From JBDKVA01 sp039679375 (GTDB lineage Bacteria; Bacillota; Clostridia; Acetivibrionales; DTU013): a stretch of DNA of 25,073 nt. The DNA lies in the NCBI GenBank assembly GCA_039679375.1, contig JBDKVA010000167.1, positions 1 to 25,073 on the forward strand, read 5' to 3'. Below, in pieces: positions 1-7,992 of this stretch. Made by a program: the position numbers and the translations under genes. Within the stretch, counting starts at the first letter, position 1, and the number at the start of each line of letters is the position of its first letter. The notes beneath the pieces were generated by a model. That model saw only the letters and a program-made list of their open reading frames with translations, was not told the DNA's origin and made no database searches.

Positions 1-1
1 G

Positions 2-33
2 ATTTCCATAAATACTGGACTATTTATGGAAAT
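2..33. promoter_or_regulatory. Perfect 13-bp palindrome upstream of the Lrp/AsnC gene
   Basis: ATTTCCATAAATA (2-14) and TATTTATGGAAAT (21-33) are perfect inverted complements around a 6-base loop, 67 bases before the regulator's start codon. No T-run follows, so it does not look like a terminator of an upstream gene. An operator for the adjacent Lrp-type regulator is a reasonable inference because this family often autoregulates. It could also belong to a gene outside the window. Confidence 0.4.
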
Positions 34-100
34 TGGTGCTATTATAAAGATAAGTTCATTGGCGCAATGTGTTAATTAAAAGCATGTTAAGGAATAGGAT

Positions 101-559
101 ATGGACGCAATTGATGTTAAAATTCTGGAATGTCTGCAGGAAAATTCCCGCGTCAACGCTTCACTGATAGGCGAGCAGATCAACATGTCGGTCTCTGCGG
201 TAATAGAACGTATCAAGAAGCTGGAGGCTTCAGGAATCATAAAGCAATATACCGCCATTTTAAACTCCAAACTTCTGGGTAAGGACACGACTGCGTTTAT
301 ATCCGTACGTCTTGAGCATCCGAAGTACAACGGAAATTTTATGGAAAGTGTGAAGACACAGCCTGAAATCATTGAGTGTTATTACCTGACAGGAGATTTC
401 GACTATATTCTGAAAGTGATCACCGCGTCCACTGAGACGCTGGCAAGGGTTCTGAATGAAATCAAAAGTATAAAGGGAGTTTCGCTGACTAAAACAGTGG
501 TGGTACTGTCAACCGTAAAAAACGGAGTTTCATGTTCCCCAAAAACAACTCATTACTGA
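101..559 (+). CDS. Lrp/AsnC family transcriptional regulator
   Basis: This 152-residue protein has the usual length and layout of Lrp/AsnC regulators. An N-terminal winged helix-turn-helix lies at about residues 1-60 and includes the recognition-helix region NMSVSAVIERIKKLEASGII. A C-terminal RAM/AsnC ligand-binding domain follows at about 65-140, with the typical segment ECYYLTGDFDYILKV. Such proteins form dimers to octamers on DNA and respond to amino acids or related metabolites. The ATG at 101 is preceded by AAGGA (89-93). The gene is followed 70 bases later by the transhydrogenase genes on the same strand, so it may control them or be co-transcribed with them. Its effector cannot be read from the sequence. 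A perfect palindrome at 2-33 is a candidate operator. Family assignment is secure; the target is inference. Confidence 0.93.
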   Translation: MDAIDVKILECLQENSRVNASLIGEQINMSVSAVIERIKKLEASGIIKQYTAILNSKLLGKDTTAFISVRLEHPKYNGNFMESVKTQPEIIECYYLTGDFDYILKVITASTETLARVLNEIKSIKGVSLTKTVVVLSTVKNGVSCSPKTTHY

Positions 560-629
560 AAAACCGCATAAGAGCAAGGTCATTCTTATAATTCAAAATT
601 TAAAAGTAATATAATTGGAGGTGCCGGAT

Positions 630-1787
630 ATGATTATTGGTATACCAAAAGAGATCATGCATGGAGAACGCCGTGTTTCTGCTACGCCGGAAACAGCAGG
701 CAAAATGGTAAGGGACGGTACAACCGTACTGGTTGAAAAATCAGCGGGAGAAGGCTCATTCTATCATGACGCCCAGTATGCGGCCGCAGGCGCGCAAATC
801 GTAGATGACTGCGCAGAGTTGTATAATAAAGCGGATGTTATTTTGAAGGTCAAGGAACCACAGTTCAATTCCGTAAAAAATCGTTCTGAAATTGACATGA
901 TGCATAAAGGACAGTATCTGATCACGTTTATCCATCCTGCATCACCTGTAAACCACGATATGGTGAAGGCGATGGCGCAAAAAGGCATTATCGGCCTTAC
1001 TCTCGACGGGATCCCGCGTATTTCCCGTGCGCAGAATATGGACGCCCTGACCTCCATGAGCACGTGCGCAGGTTATAAGGGTATGCTGATGGCAGCCTCC
1101 GACCTGGCTAAATTTATTCCCCAGATCTTTTGCGCGGTCGGCATGATCAAGCCGTGCAACGTAATGGTGATCGGAACCGGGGTTGCGGGATTGCAGGCAA
1201 TTGCTACAGCCAAACGGCTTGGCGCGGTTGTTTATGCCGCAGATATCCGTCCTGATGCGGCGGAACAGGCCAAATCACTTGGCGCAAGAATCGTCGATAC
1301 CGGTGTTCCCGTTGAAATAGCGGTCGGGGAAGGCGGATATGCGTGTTCATTGCCGGAGGAATGGCTGGTAAAGGAGCGTGCTTCTCTCAGTGAAGCCATT
1401 GCAAGGATGGATATCATATTTTGTTCCGCTCTTGTACCAAGCCGTCTCGCACCCATCCTGCTTACCGAGGAGATGGTCGCATCCATGGCGCCCGGATCTG
1501 TGATTGTTGATATTTCAATAGACCAGGGCGGTAACTGCGCCATCACGACCCCGGGTGAAACGGCGGTCAAACATGGCGTAACGATTGAAGGAATAAAAAA
1601 CATCCCGGGATTGCTTCCGATCAGTTCAACGTGGATGTTTGCAAACAATGTCTATAATCTCTTAAAATTCCTTGCTAAGGATAATAAAATCGTCCTCGAC
1701 CGCAGTGACGAGATCGTTGCGAAAATCCTCACAACGATCGATGGTGAAATTGTCCATGACGGCGCAAGGGAAGCAATGAAGCTTTAA
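630..1787 (+). CDS. pntAA: NAD(P) transhydrogenase subunit alpha part 1 (NAD(H)-binding domain I)
   Basis: This 385-residue protein matches the soluble NAD(H)-binding domain I of proton-translocating transhydrogenase, a relative of alanine dehydrogenase. Seen directly: the N-terminal start MIIGIPKEIMHGERRVSATP, the RAQNMDAL motif at residues 133-140, and a Rossmann dinucleotide loop GTGVAG at 182-187 followed by an acidic DIRPDA segment. The C-terminus stops before any membrane helices; these are encoded separately by the next gene, as in three-subunit bacterial enzymes. The ATG at 630 is chosen over an in-frame TTG at 615 because GGAGGTG (617-623) is its ribosome binding site. With pntAB and pntB it transfers hydride between NADH and NADP+ at the cytoplasmic membrane, coupled to proton movement. 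Alanine dehydrogenase is the main alternative, but the next two genes rule it out. Confidence 0.95.
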   Translation: MIIGIPKEIMHGERRVSATPETAGKMVRDGTTVLVEKSAGEGSFYHDAQYAAAGAQIVDDCAELYNKADVILKVKEPQFNSVKNRSEIDMMHKGQYLITFIHPASPVNHDMVKAMAQKGIIGLTLDGIPRISRAQNMDALTSMSTCAGYKGMLMAASDLAKFIPQIFCAVGMIKPCNVMVIGTGVAGLQAIATAKRLGAVVYAADIRPDAAEQAKSLGARIVDTGVPVEIAVGEGGYACSLPEEWLVKERASLSEAIARMDIIFCSALVPSRLAPILLTEEMVASMAPGSVIVDISIDQGGNCAITTPGETAVKHGVTIEGIKNIPGLLPISSTWMFANNVYNLLKFLAKDNKIVLDRSDEIVAKILTTIDGEIVHDGAREAMKL

Positions 1788-1839
1788 TAAAGCCAACCAG
1801 CACACCAGGTTGATTTGATAATATGAATGGAGGATCGTT

Positions 1840-2127
1840 ATGAGTCCTATTCTGCTGATTGCGATCTTTGTGATTTTCTCACTTGCAGGCTACAAATTGA
1901 TTAAAAATGTTCCCAGCCTTTTGCATACGCCGCTCATGTCAGGCATGAACGCTCTATCGGGCATTACTGTGCTTGGAGCGCTTTCTGCTACGGGTGCGGC
2001 CATATATACGGGTAACCGGATCCTTGGAGCTTTTGCCGTATTTCTTGCCATGCTGAATGTGGCGGGCGGCTTTGCGGTAACACACCGGATGCTGCACATG
2101 TTTCACCATAAGGAGGGACGAGAATGA
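1840..2127 (+). CDS. pntAB: NAD(P) transhydrogenase subunit alpha part 2 (membrane domain II)
   Basis: This small hydrophobic protein of 95 residues is the membrane part of the split alpha subunit. It has about three membrane segments. The middle one carries the family-typical run from PLMSGMNALSGITVLGA, and the end reads GGFAVTHRMLHMFHHKEGRE, like the 'GGFxVTxRMLxMF' ending of PntAB proteins. The ATG has a GGAGG ribosome binding site at 1829-1833. The gene follows pntAA by 52 bases, and its stop overlaps the start of pntB in an ATGA arrangement, so the two membrane subunits are translationally coupled. Together they build the proton channel of the transhydrogenase. Confidence 0.93.
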   Translation: MSPILLIAIFVIFSLAGYKLIKNVPSLLHTPLMSGMNALSGITVLGALSATGAAIYTGNRILGAFAVFLAMLNVAGGFAVTHRMLHMFHHKEGRE

Positions 2128-3587
2128 GCGAACTTGTCTATTATACATTTTGCGGTATCCTGATTGCCGGTGTGCTGGCGGGCATTGCCATGATGAGCCA
2201 GGTGGGAAGCGCCGCGTATGGCAACGCTCTTTCCGCGGTATGCACCGCAGCTGCGATCATTATAACATTATACAAATATGGCATCCTTTCCGATTACCTG
2301 CTTTGGTTCAGTATGGCTGCCGGACTGGCGGCGGGACTTATCGGTGCGGGCAGGGTAAAAATGATTGAGATGCCTGAAGCGGTCGCATTGCTCAACGGTT
2401 TTGGCGGTGCGGCGTCTGCGCTGGTCGCAGCCATAACGGTGCTGGAGGGCCATGAAGCGGATCCGTTTCCGATGCTGACGGCGGGTCTTGCGCTTGGCAT
2501 AGGTATGATCACGCTGACAGGGAGCCTTGTCGCCGGAGCCAAGCTGCATAAGCTGTTGCCGCAGAAGCCCATCGTTTGGAAAAGGCATCCGGCAATCACA
2601 GCAATAAGCGCCATACTGACGGCTGCCGCTATTGCCGCTATGGTATTTGTCCGGACAGGAAGCCCCTTGCTGCTGTTACTGATCATTTTAGGCATGCTTG
2701 TTTCCGGTTTTTTTGGTGTGGCATTTGCTATCCGTGTAGGCGGGGCCGACATGCCGATCACGATCTCACTGCTCAATTCCCTGTCAGGCGTTGCCGGCAC
2801 TATTGCAGGCATGGCGATTTCCGACCCGCTGCTTGTAGCCATCGGGGGAGTGGTGGGTGCTTCCGGACTGCTGCTGACACAGATCATGTGCCGCGCAATG
2901 AACCGTTCGCTGGTTGACATATTGCTTGGCAAGACTTCTTTGTATGCAAAACCCGCCTCCGCAAAACCAATACATGCAGGCATCCCTGCCGTTACTGAAG
3001 AAATCGGGGATAGGCAGGGAATCCCGGATGCAGGACAGGAAGCCGAAATACCCGAAAAGGAGGCCTCTGCACCCAATCATGGAAAAAGTCCTTCACAGCT
3101 TCTCTCTGAGGCAAAGAAGGTCATTATCGTCCCCGGTTACGGCATGGCGCTTGCACAGGCACAGAAGCTTGTTAAGAAGTTAGCCGATAAGCTCGAAGCA
3201 AACGGCACGGATGTGCTGTTTGCCATCCACCCTGTAGCGGGGCGTATGCCGGGGCATATGAACGTGCTGCTTTGCGAGGTGGATATCCCATATGAAAAGC
3301 TGCATGAGATGGATGAAATCAACCCGCAGTTTGCGCAATGCGATGTTGCAGTGGTAATCGGCGCAAATGACGTGATCAACCCGGCCGCGAATACAGCCCA
3401 GGGGACTCCGATTTACGGAATGCCGGTGCTTGATGTCGGCAAGGCGAAACATCTGATTATCTGCAATTATGATTTGAAGCCTGGTTATTCGGGCGTGGAA
3501 AATCCTCTTTACAGTAAAAAGCAGGGCGTGACTCTCCTGCCGGGTGATGCAAAGGAAACGCTTTCGGGGCTTCTGTCAAATTTGTGA
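2124..3587 (+). CDS. pntB: NAD(P) transhydrogenase subunit beta (membrane domain plus NADP(H)-binding domain III)
   Basis: This 487-residue protein has a long hydrophobic N-terminal part of many membrane helices (about residues 1-260), a charged, variable linker (about 265-325), and a C-terminal NADP(H)-binding domain III. In domain III the sequence shows GYGMALAQAQ at 338-347, a HPVAGRMPGHMNVLL segment, IGANDVINPAA from residue 412, and a GMPVLDV motif. All are signatures of PntB. Length is normal for the family. Its start overlaps the pntAB stop (ATGA). The enzyme normally uses the proton motive force to make NADPH from NADH, although in an anaerobe the net direction cannot be inferred. The operon ends here: a hairpin repeat and two terminators follow within 180 bases. 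Confidence 0.95.
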   Translation: MSELVYYTFCGILIAGVLAGIAMMSQVGSAAYGNALSAVCTAAAIIITLYKYGILSDYLLWFSMAAGLAAGLIGAGRVKMIEMPEAVALLNGFGGAASALVAAITVLEGHEADPFPMLTAGLALGIGMITLTGSLVAGAKLHKLLPQKPIVWKRHPAITAISAILTAAAIAAMVFVRTGSPLLLLLIILGMLVSGFFGVAFAIRVGGADMPITISLLNSLSGVAGTIAGMAISDPLLVAIGGVVGASGLLLTQIMCRAMNRSLVDILLGKTSLYAKPASAKPIHAGIPAVTEEIGDRQGIPDAGQEAEIPEKEASAPNHGKSPSQLLSEAKKVIIVPGYGMALAQAQKLVKKLADKLEANGTDVLFAIHPVAGRMPGHMNVLLCEVDIPYEKLHEMDEINPQFAQCDVAVVIGANDVINPAANTAQGTPIYGMPVLDVGKAKHLIICNYDLKPGYSGVENPLYSKKQGVTLLPGDAKETLSGLLSNL

Positions 3588-3607
3588 AGGCGTATTTGTG
3601 CGGACCT

Positions 3608-3710
3608 CCAATGCGGGCTACCGCCCACAACCCAACGAATGTACTTATTACCGCGAATGTGGAATTATTTTTCTGTTTTTTATTGTAGTATCGCGGTAAT
3701 AAGTTACTAA
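3608..3710 (+). repeat. 103-bp hairpin repeat, copy 1
   Basis: This element is 103 bases long and occurs again, inverted, at 21467-21569, with 94 of 103 positions identical in my alignment. It has a 35-base conserved lead containing CTACCGCCCACAACCCAACG, then a 14-bp perfect stem, ACTTATTACCGCGA (3643-3656) with TCGCGGTAATAAGT (3691-3704), around a 34-base T-rich loop. No coding potential was seen. It starts 20 bases after pntB and abuts a terminator. It resembles short intergenic palindromic repeats or MITE-like elements; the family is not recognised. Confidence 0.85.
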
Positions 3711-3740
3711 AGCTGCCGGAAATTCTCCGTCAGCTTTTTT
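3709..3740 (+). terminator. Rho-independent terminator of the pnt operon
   Basis: AAAGCTG (3709-3715) pairs with CAGCTTT (3731-3737), with a shorter GGA/TCC pairing inside, and the T-run continues to 3740. It lies directly after the 103-bp repeat and about 120 bases after the pntB stop. Confidence 0.7.
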
Positions 3741-3743
3741 GAT

Positions 3744-3765
3744 GCGCCCGCATGGGCGCTCTTTT
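3744..3765 (+). terminator. Second hairpin with a short T-run
   Basis: GCGCCC (3744-3749), a 4-base loop GCAT, GGGCGC (3754-3759), then TCTTTT. It is a compact GC-rich stem that could act as a backup terminator before the germination operon. Confidence 0.5.
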
Positions 3766-3852
3766 GCCGGGGCCAAGGATAAAAAAGCGCAAATGAGTAA
3801 CTATATATAGTACAAAGTAGTTATACTAAGTAACAATTGGAAAGAAAGGTTT

Positions 3853-5403
3853 ATGCATAAATTTATACGCGGCAAGCAAAATAAAAAAAGCAGGGGCTTA
3901 CAGGATAAAACAGATGATCTTTCAGCGCGGGCTAAAGATTTCAGCAGCGATATTAATATCAATTTGCAATATATCAAGAAACAGCTGGGTAATAATTCTG
4001 ATCTTATAGTCAGGCAAATCCCTCTTGCTGCGGATGACTCCGATTTGGGTTATATTATATATTTGAAAAGCTGCGTTGATAATGAAAGCTTGAACAGAAA
4101 TTTTCTGATGCCGCTTGCAAAGCCTCTTGAGGGACTGGAATTAAAGAATATTTTAAAGCATATACCGTTATCGCTGATAGAGCAAATAACTGACCTTGGC
4201 AAATCTAGTGAAGAAATATGCAAGGGAAAAGTGCTTTTTTTAATAGAAAATGTTTCTCATGGATTCCTATTTACAATAATGAACACCATGCAGCGTTCAA
4301 TTGAGGAATCGACTACAGAAAAACCTTTACACGGCATAAAGGAGAGTTTTAACGAAAATATTGATACTAATATTTTTTTAATACGCCGCAGACTGCAGGA
4401 TCCGAAGCTTACCGTTGAAGAAAAGCTGGTTGGAGTCAGGACAAAGACCAGAGTTTCTATTGTTTATGTCAAGGATATTGTTAATAACAGTATCCTTGAA
4501 GAATTAAAAAACAGGATAGATAAAATTGATATAGACGGCCTTACTTCTTCAGGAGTGCTGGAACAGTTTATAGAAGATTCTCCCTATAGTATCTTTCCTC
4601 AAATACAAAACACAGATCGCCCTGAAAGAGTTGTCCATTCTCTTTTGGAAGGGAGGATCTGTTTAATTTGCAATGGTACGTCATTTGTACTACTTGTACC
4701 TTCAGTATTTTCGCATTTTTTATCCGCAACGGAGGACTACACAGAGCGCACCCTGGTTGCCAGCTTTAACCGCCTGCTGCGGTATGCCGCCGTTTTTATT
4801 ACGATTACGCTTTCTTCATTGTATATAGCGCTGGCATCATTCCACCCTGAGCTGATACCTTTCGACCTTATCATACCCCTTGCGGAATCACGCAAAGAAA
4901 TTCCATTTCCGCCGCTTGTTGAAGCATTCTTACTGGAAATACTGGTAGAGTTCATGCGTGAGATGGGCGTCAGGCTTCCTCAACCAATTGGAAGCACCCT
5001 TGGCGTGGTTGGCGGTATTGTTCTGGGTGAAGCTGCAATACGGGCAAACCTGGTAAGCCCTGCTATGGTTATTATAGTAGTCGCTACAGCCTTGATATCA
5101 TTTGCCATACCTAATTTCAGCATGGTATTGGCACTGCGCCTGCTTCGATTCTTTGTAATGATTATGGCAGGCCTTTTTGGAGCTTACGGGATCACATTAA
5201 GCTGGATTTTTATAATTACCCATCTTATCCGCCTGGAAAGCTTCAGTATTCCATATTTAAGTCCTTTTGCCCCCATGCGCGACGGCGATATCAAGGATAC
5301 TCTTTTCCGTTCTTCTTTACGGAAGATGAAATACCGTCCTAAATTTGCAGGCAGCCAGGATTCTAAAAGGCAAGCAGGATACAAAAAAGGGGGAAAGGGA
5401 TGA
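3853..5403 (+). CDS. Spore germination receptor subunit A (GerA family)
   Basis: This 516-residue protein belongs to the GerA-type A-subunit family of germinant receptors in the spore inner membrane. The soluble N-terminal half shows family landmarks such as SDLIVRQIPL, a RTKTRVSIVYVKDIV-type segment, and ILEQFIEDSPYSIFPQ-like text. From about residue 311 come several membrane helices, including the signature LPQPIGSTLGVVGGIVLGEAA and a C-terminal RLESFSIPYLSPFAP loop. Length is normal. The ATG at 3853 has a GGAAAGAAAGG-type ribosome binding site. Its stop overlaps the next gene's start (ATGA), so A and B are coupled. The germinant cannot be inferred. The paralogue class (GerA, GerB or GerK) cannot be decided here, so no symbol is given. 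Confidence 0.95.
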   Translation: MHKFIRGKQNKKSRGLQDKTDDLSARAKDFSSDININLQYIKKQLGNNSDLIVRQIPLAADDSDLGYIIYLKSCVDNESLNRNFLMPLAKPLEGLELKNILKHIPLSLIEQITDLGKSSEEICKGKVLFLIENVSHGFLFTIMNTMQRSIEESTTEKPLHGIKESFNENIDTNIFLIRRRLQDPKLTVEEKLVGVRTKTRVSIVYVKDIVNNSILEELKNRIDKIDIDGLTSSGVLEQFIEDSPYSIFPQIQNTDRPERVVHSLLEGRICLICNGTSFVLLVPSVFSHFLSATEDYTERTLVASFNRLLRYAAVFITITLSSLYIALASFHPELIPFDLIIPLAESRKEIPFPPLVEAFLLEILVEFMREMGVRLPQPIGSTLGVVGGIVLGEAAIRANLVSPAMVIIVVATALISFAIPNFSMVLALRLLRFFVMIMAGLFGAYGITLSWIFIITHLIRLESFSIPYLSPFAPMRDGDIKDTLFRSSLRKMKYRPKFAGSQDSKRQAGYKKGGKG

Positions 5404-6500
5404 ATAATTCAAACAAGATAGAAATTACAAACAAACAGTTAATGTTTTCATTGATAAGTATTATATTAGGTACAAGCTTACTCAGTCTTCCAAGGCTTGC
5501 AGCAGCTGAAGCGGGCCAGGATGCCTGGATTTCAGTAATAATCGGAGCTTTAGCGCCGCTTTTGATTATTCTGACGACCATCTTGCTTTTCACGCGCTTT
5601 CCCGGATATAATTTTTATCAGATATGTAAATCAATTCTTGGGAAATACCTTGGCAGGATACCGCTGATTATATATGCTATCTACGGTTTGTTTTTCTGCT
5701 CCATAATATCACGGAATTTCAGCAGTATGCTGGATACGTATATACTTCCCGAGACCCCGGAATATGTAAAAATTGTCCTTCTGCTGCTTGCCGGACTATA
5801 TATTGTACTATCCGGAATAAAAGTTGTTGCAAGGTTTAACGAACTTACTTTTTATATACTCCTGGCTCTGCTGATTATAATTTTACCCTCCCTGAGAGAA
5901 GCGCAATGGACATTCCTGCTTCCTGTAGCCGGGACCCCTGTCGTGAAATTACTGTCCGGGAGCTTAACTACAGCTATGGCTTTTACAGGTATGGAATACT
6001 TACTTGTGCTTTACCCGTTTGTCAAGGACAAAAAAAAAGCTGCTAAAAGCAGTGTATTTGCTCTTGCAATATCGACAGTTATTTATCTTTATACAACGAT
6101 CATATCGATAGCCGTATTTGGACCATATTCGATCAAACGCCATATCTGGCCTGTTCTGGTGCTTCTTAAAGTAACCGATATTCCTGTACTGGAAAGGCTG
6201 GAATTCTTTTTTATTTTAATATATATAGGGGTAATATTCCGGCCTATCATGAATCAGCTTTTTGCGTCGAGCTATTTTGCCTCTCAGGCATTCGGAATTA
6301 AGGAATTCCGCAGGACTGCGGTCCCTGTTGTTATTATAATTTATGCACTGGCACTTATACCGCCGAATATAACCGACACATTCCGGTATATGGATTATGT
6401 AGGTATACTGGGAATGCTTATCGGCATTGGCTTACCAACTATACTTTTACTTTTATCAATCGTTTTTAAAAAAGGAGCAAATATGAATGACCAAAGCTAG
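5400..6500 (+). CDS. Spore germination receptor subunit B (GerAB-type permease-like protein)
   Basis: This 366-residue, highly hydrophobic protein has about ten membrane helices and the size and start of GerAB-type B subunits, which are related to APC-superfamily amino acid transporters. The N-terminal ITNKQLMFSLISIILGTSLL region with the following LPRLAAAEAGQDAWISV is typical of the family. The B subunit is thought to take part in germinant recognition in the receptor complex. The gene overlaps gerA-type subunit A at its start (ATGA at 5400) and subunit C at its end by 14 bases (6487-6500), so all three are expected from one transcript in the forespore. No sigma-G-type promoter could be placed with confidence upstream of the operon. 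Confidence 0.94.
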   Translation: MNNSNKIEITNKQLMFSLISIILGTSLLSLPRLAAAEAGQDAWISVIIGALAPLLIILTTILLFTRFPGYNFYQICKSILGKYLGRIPLIIYAIYGLFFCSIISRNFSSMLDTYILPETPEYVKIVLLLLAGLYIVLSGIKVVARFNELTFYILLALLIIILPSLREAQWTFLLPVAGTPVVKLLSGSLTTAMAFTGMEYLLVLYPFVKDKKKAAKSSVFALAISTVIYLYTTIISIAVFGPYSIKRHIWPVLVLLKVTDIPVLERLEFFFILIYIGVIFRPIMNQLFASSYFASQAFGIKEFRRTAVPVVIIIYALALIPPNITDTFRYMDYVGILGMLIGIGLPTILLLLSIVFKKGANMNDQS

Positions 6501-7644
6501 GATAAACCTGTCCGCAATTACACTGTTTTTAACTTTATTTCTTACGGGATGCTGGGATATAAAGAGTATTGAGGATCTGACGATTCCGATTGCATCAGGG
6601 TACGAAATAGTTAACGGACCGGATTCAGGCGTCAAACTGATGAATGTTTACACTGTTTATCCCGTATTTTATAAAAATGCTCCCAGGAAGTCCGTTGTAG
6701 ACGTTATACAAAGCGGCTATATTGGAGAGACCCGTACAATGAGGCAGGAGCATATTGGCGGGAAGCTTAACCTCGGCGGTATTCAGGTTGCGGTTATAGG
6801 CAGGGAGCTTGCACAGGAAGGGATACGCAATGCTTTAAATATAATTTTACGTACCGCGCAGCTAAAAAGCACTATAGCTATCGCAATGGCCGAAGGAAAT
6901 ATAAATGATATTTTTTATGCTGTGCCGGACAATTATCCCAATGTAGGCATATATATGAAGACATTGCTGGCTGATGCATATAAGCAGTCGTTTATTCTCA
7001 AAAGTGATCTGCATCACGTTAGTGTCGCCATGGATACTCCCGGCTGGCACCCTGTAATACCCATGCTGAAAGCCGAAGGAAATGAGATTATGATAAACGG
7101 GTATGGGATTTTTAGAGAAGATAAACTGGCGCATACTATAACGATTACTGAGGCTAGAGTTTTAAACATTTTGAGCGGTATGAAAAATATCGGAGAACGG
7201 ACATTTCCTATTACTTGCAATGGTAATATACCTTGTACCGCTACTGTTAAAATGCAGAATGAAGCCAAAATAAAGGTTGCCAGAAATGGAGAAAGCTACC
7301 GCATAGATGTAAGCGTTAAATCAAAAGGCACACTAGACGATCTTGTACCGAATGTCAATTACCACACAATTGATAACGCTTTATCCGATAAAGAAAACCT
7401 GCTGAAGAATGAGAGAATAGAGGAGATTGGAAAAGGATACGAGGAGCTTTTGAAAAAGGAGGCAGAAGCGTTAATTGATAAGGCGCAAAACGAATTTAAG
7501 ATGGACATATTTAATTGGATTAAGTATGCCCAGGCAAAATGGCGTAAAGATATTGACCGTATTAACTGGGACGACTGCTTTTCAGGAATGGATATAAGTG
7601 TAAATATAAAAGCGACTATTGAATATATAGGAGAGGAAACTTAA
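6487..7644 (+). CDS. Spore germination receptor subunit C (Ger(x)C family lipoprotein)
   Basis: This 385-residue lipoprotein starts with a signal peptide ending in the lipobox LFLTGC, with the lipidated cysteine at residue 22 followed by WD. The CWD start and the body are typical of Ger(x)C proteins: an N-terminal domain, then a C-terminal domain with FNWIKYAQAKWRKDIDRINWDD. It would be anchored on the outer face of the spore inner membrane and is needed for receptor function. Length is normal for the family. The start ATG at 6487 lies inside the end of subunit B. No hairpin terminator was seen after the stop; a palindromic repeat region follows instead. Confidence 0.95.
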   Translation: MTKARINLSAITLFLTLFLTGCWDIKSIEDLTIPIASGYEIVNGPDSGVKLMNVYTVYPVFYKNAPRKSVVDVIQSGYIGETRTMRQEHIGGKLNLGGIQVAVIGRELAQEGIRNALNIILRTAQLKSTIAIAMAEGNINDIFYAVPDNYPNVGIYMKTLLADAYKQSFILKSDLHHVSVAMDTPGWHPVIPMLKAEGNEIMINGYGIFREDKLAHTITITEARVLNILSGMKNIGERTFPITCNGNIPCTATVKMQNEAKIKVARNGESYRIDVSVKSKGTLDDLVPNVNYHTIDNALSDKENLLKNERIEEIGKGYEELLKKEAEALIDKAQNEFKMDIFNWIKYAQAKWRKDIDRINWDDCFSGMDISVNIKATIEYIGEET

Positions 7645-7992
7645 TCATATACTTTTTTTCGTCTTCACTCATCACCTATATTCAGAGGTCAACATCTTCT
7701 TAAGGCAATTTATAAAATTCACCCGGTACTGGTTTCGGCAAACCACGCTTTTGAATATATTGATATTGAAAAAGTGTGCACAGGATTGTTAAGAAATCGA
7801 TAGCTCCTGTTCCAGGCATACTAGTCATTAAAATATGCAAGGGTTATTTAGAAAAAGCTATTTGCGATGTAACCAGAATTTACATTAGCAGTACAATATA
7901 TAGTGACCTGCCCCCTGCCAAACTATCAATATATTGTACTGCGGAGCTTAAAAAGAGGGACATCGCAAATAGCTCAATAAGTGAGGATTGCC
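7645..7992. other. Non-coding gap holding a nested palindrome and possible gene debris
   Basis: This 348-base stretch separates the germination operon from the FG-GAP gene. Its second half is the nested palindrome described separately. On the minus strand a 42-codon open stretch (7828-7700) ends KRGLPKPVPGEFYKLP. It reads protein-like but is not recognised and has no ribosome binding site; it may be the tail of a decayed gene. A plus-strand GTG frame from 7776 runs through the palindrome and is judged spurious. Confidence 0.4.
7856..7974. repeat. Nested double palindrome with a putative mobile-element end in its loop
   Basis: The outer arms AGCTATTTGCGATGT (7856-7870) and ACATCGCAAATAGCT (7960-7974) are perfect 15-bp complements. 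The inner arms GCAGTACAATATAT (7888-7901) and ATATATTGTACTGC (7929-7942) are perfect 14-bp complements. The two 17-base stretches between arms are equal in length but unpaired. The 27-base loop contains TGACCTGCCCCCTG, which resembles the terminal sequences of some IS3-family elements; that link is inference. The FG-GAP gene starts 18 bases after the right arm. Confidence 0.85.

Noticed and set aside
2294..3076. Minus-strand frame of 260 codons opposite pntB
   Set aside because: Antisense shadow of a conserved subunit with normal motifs; Ala/Pro/Ser-rich translation with no recognisable domain.
3766..3852. Sigma-G promoter for the germination operon
   Set aside because: TATACTA at 3822-3828 is close to a sigma-G -10 box, but no acceptable -35 element lies 17-18 bases upstream.
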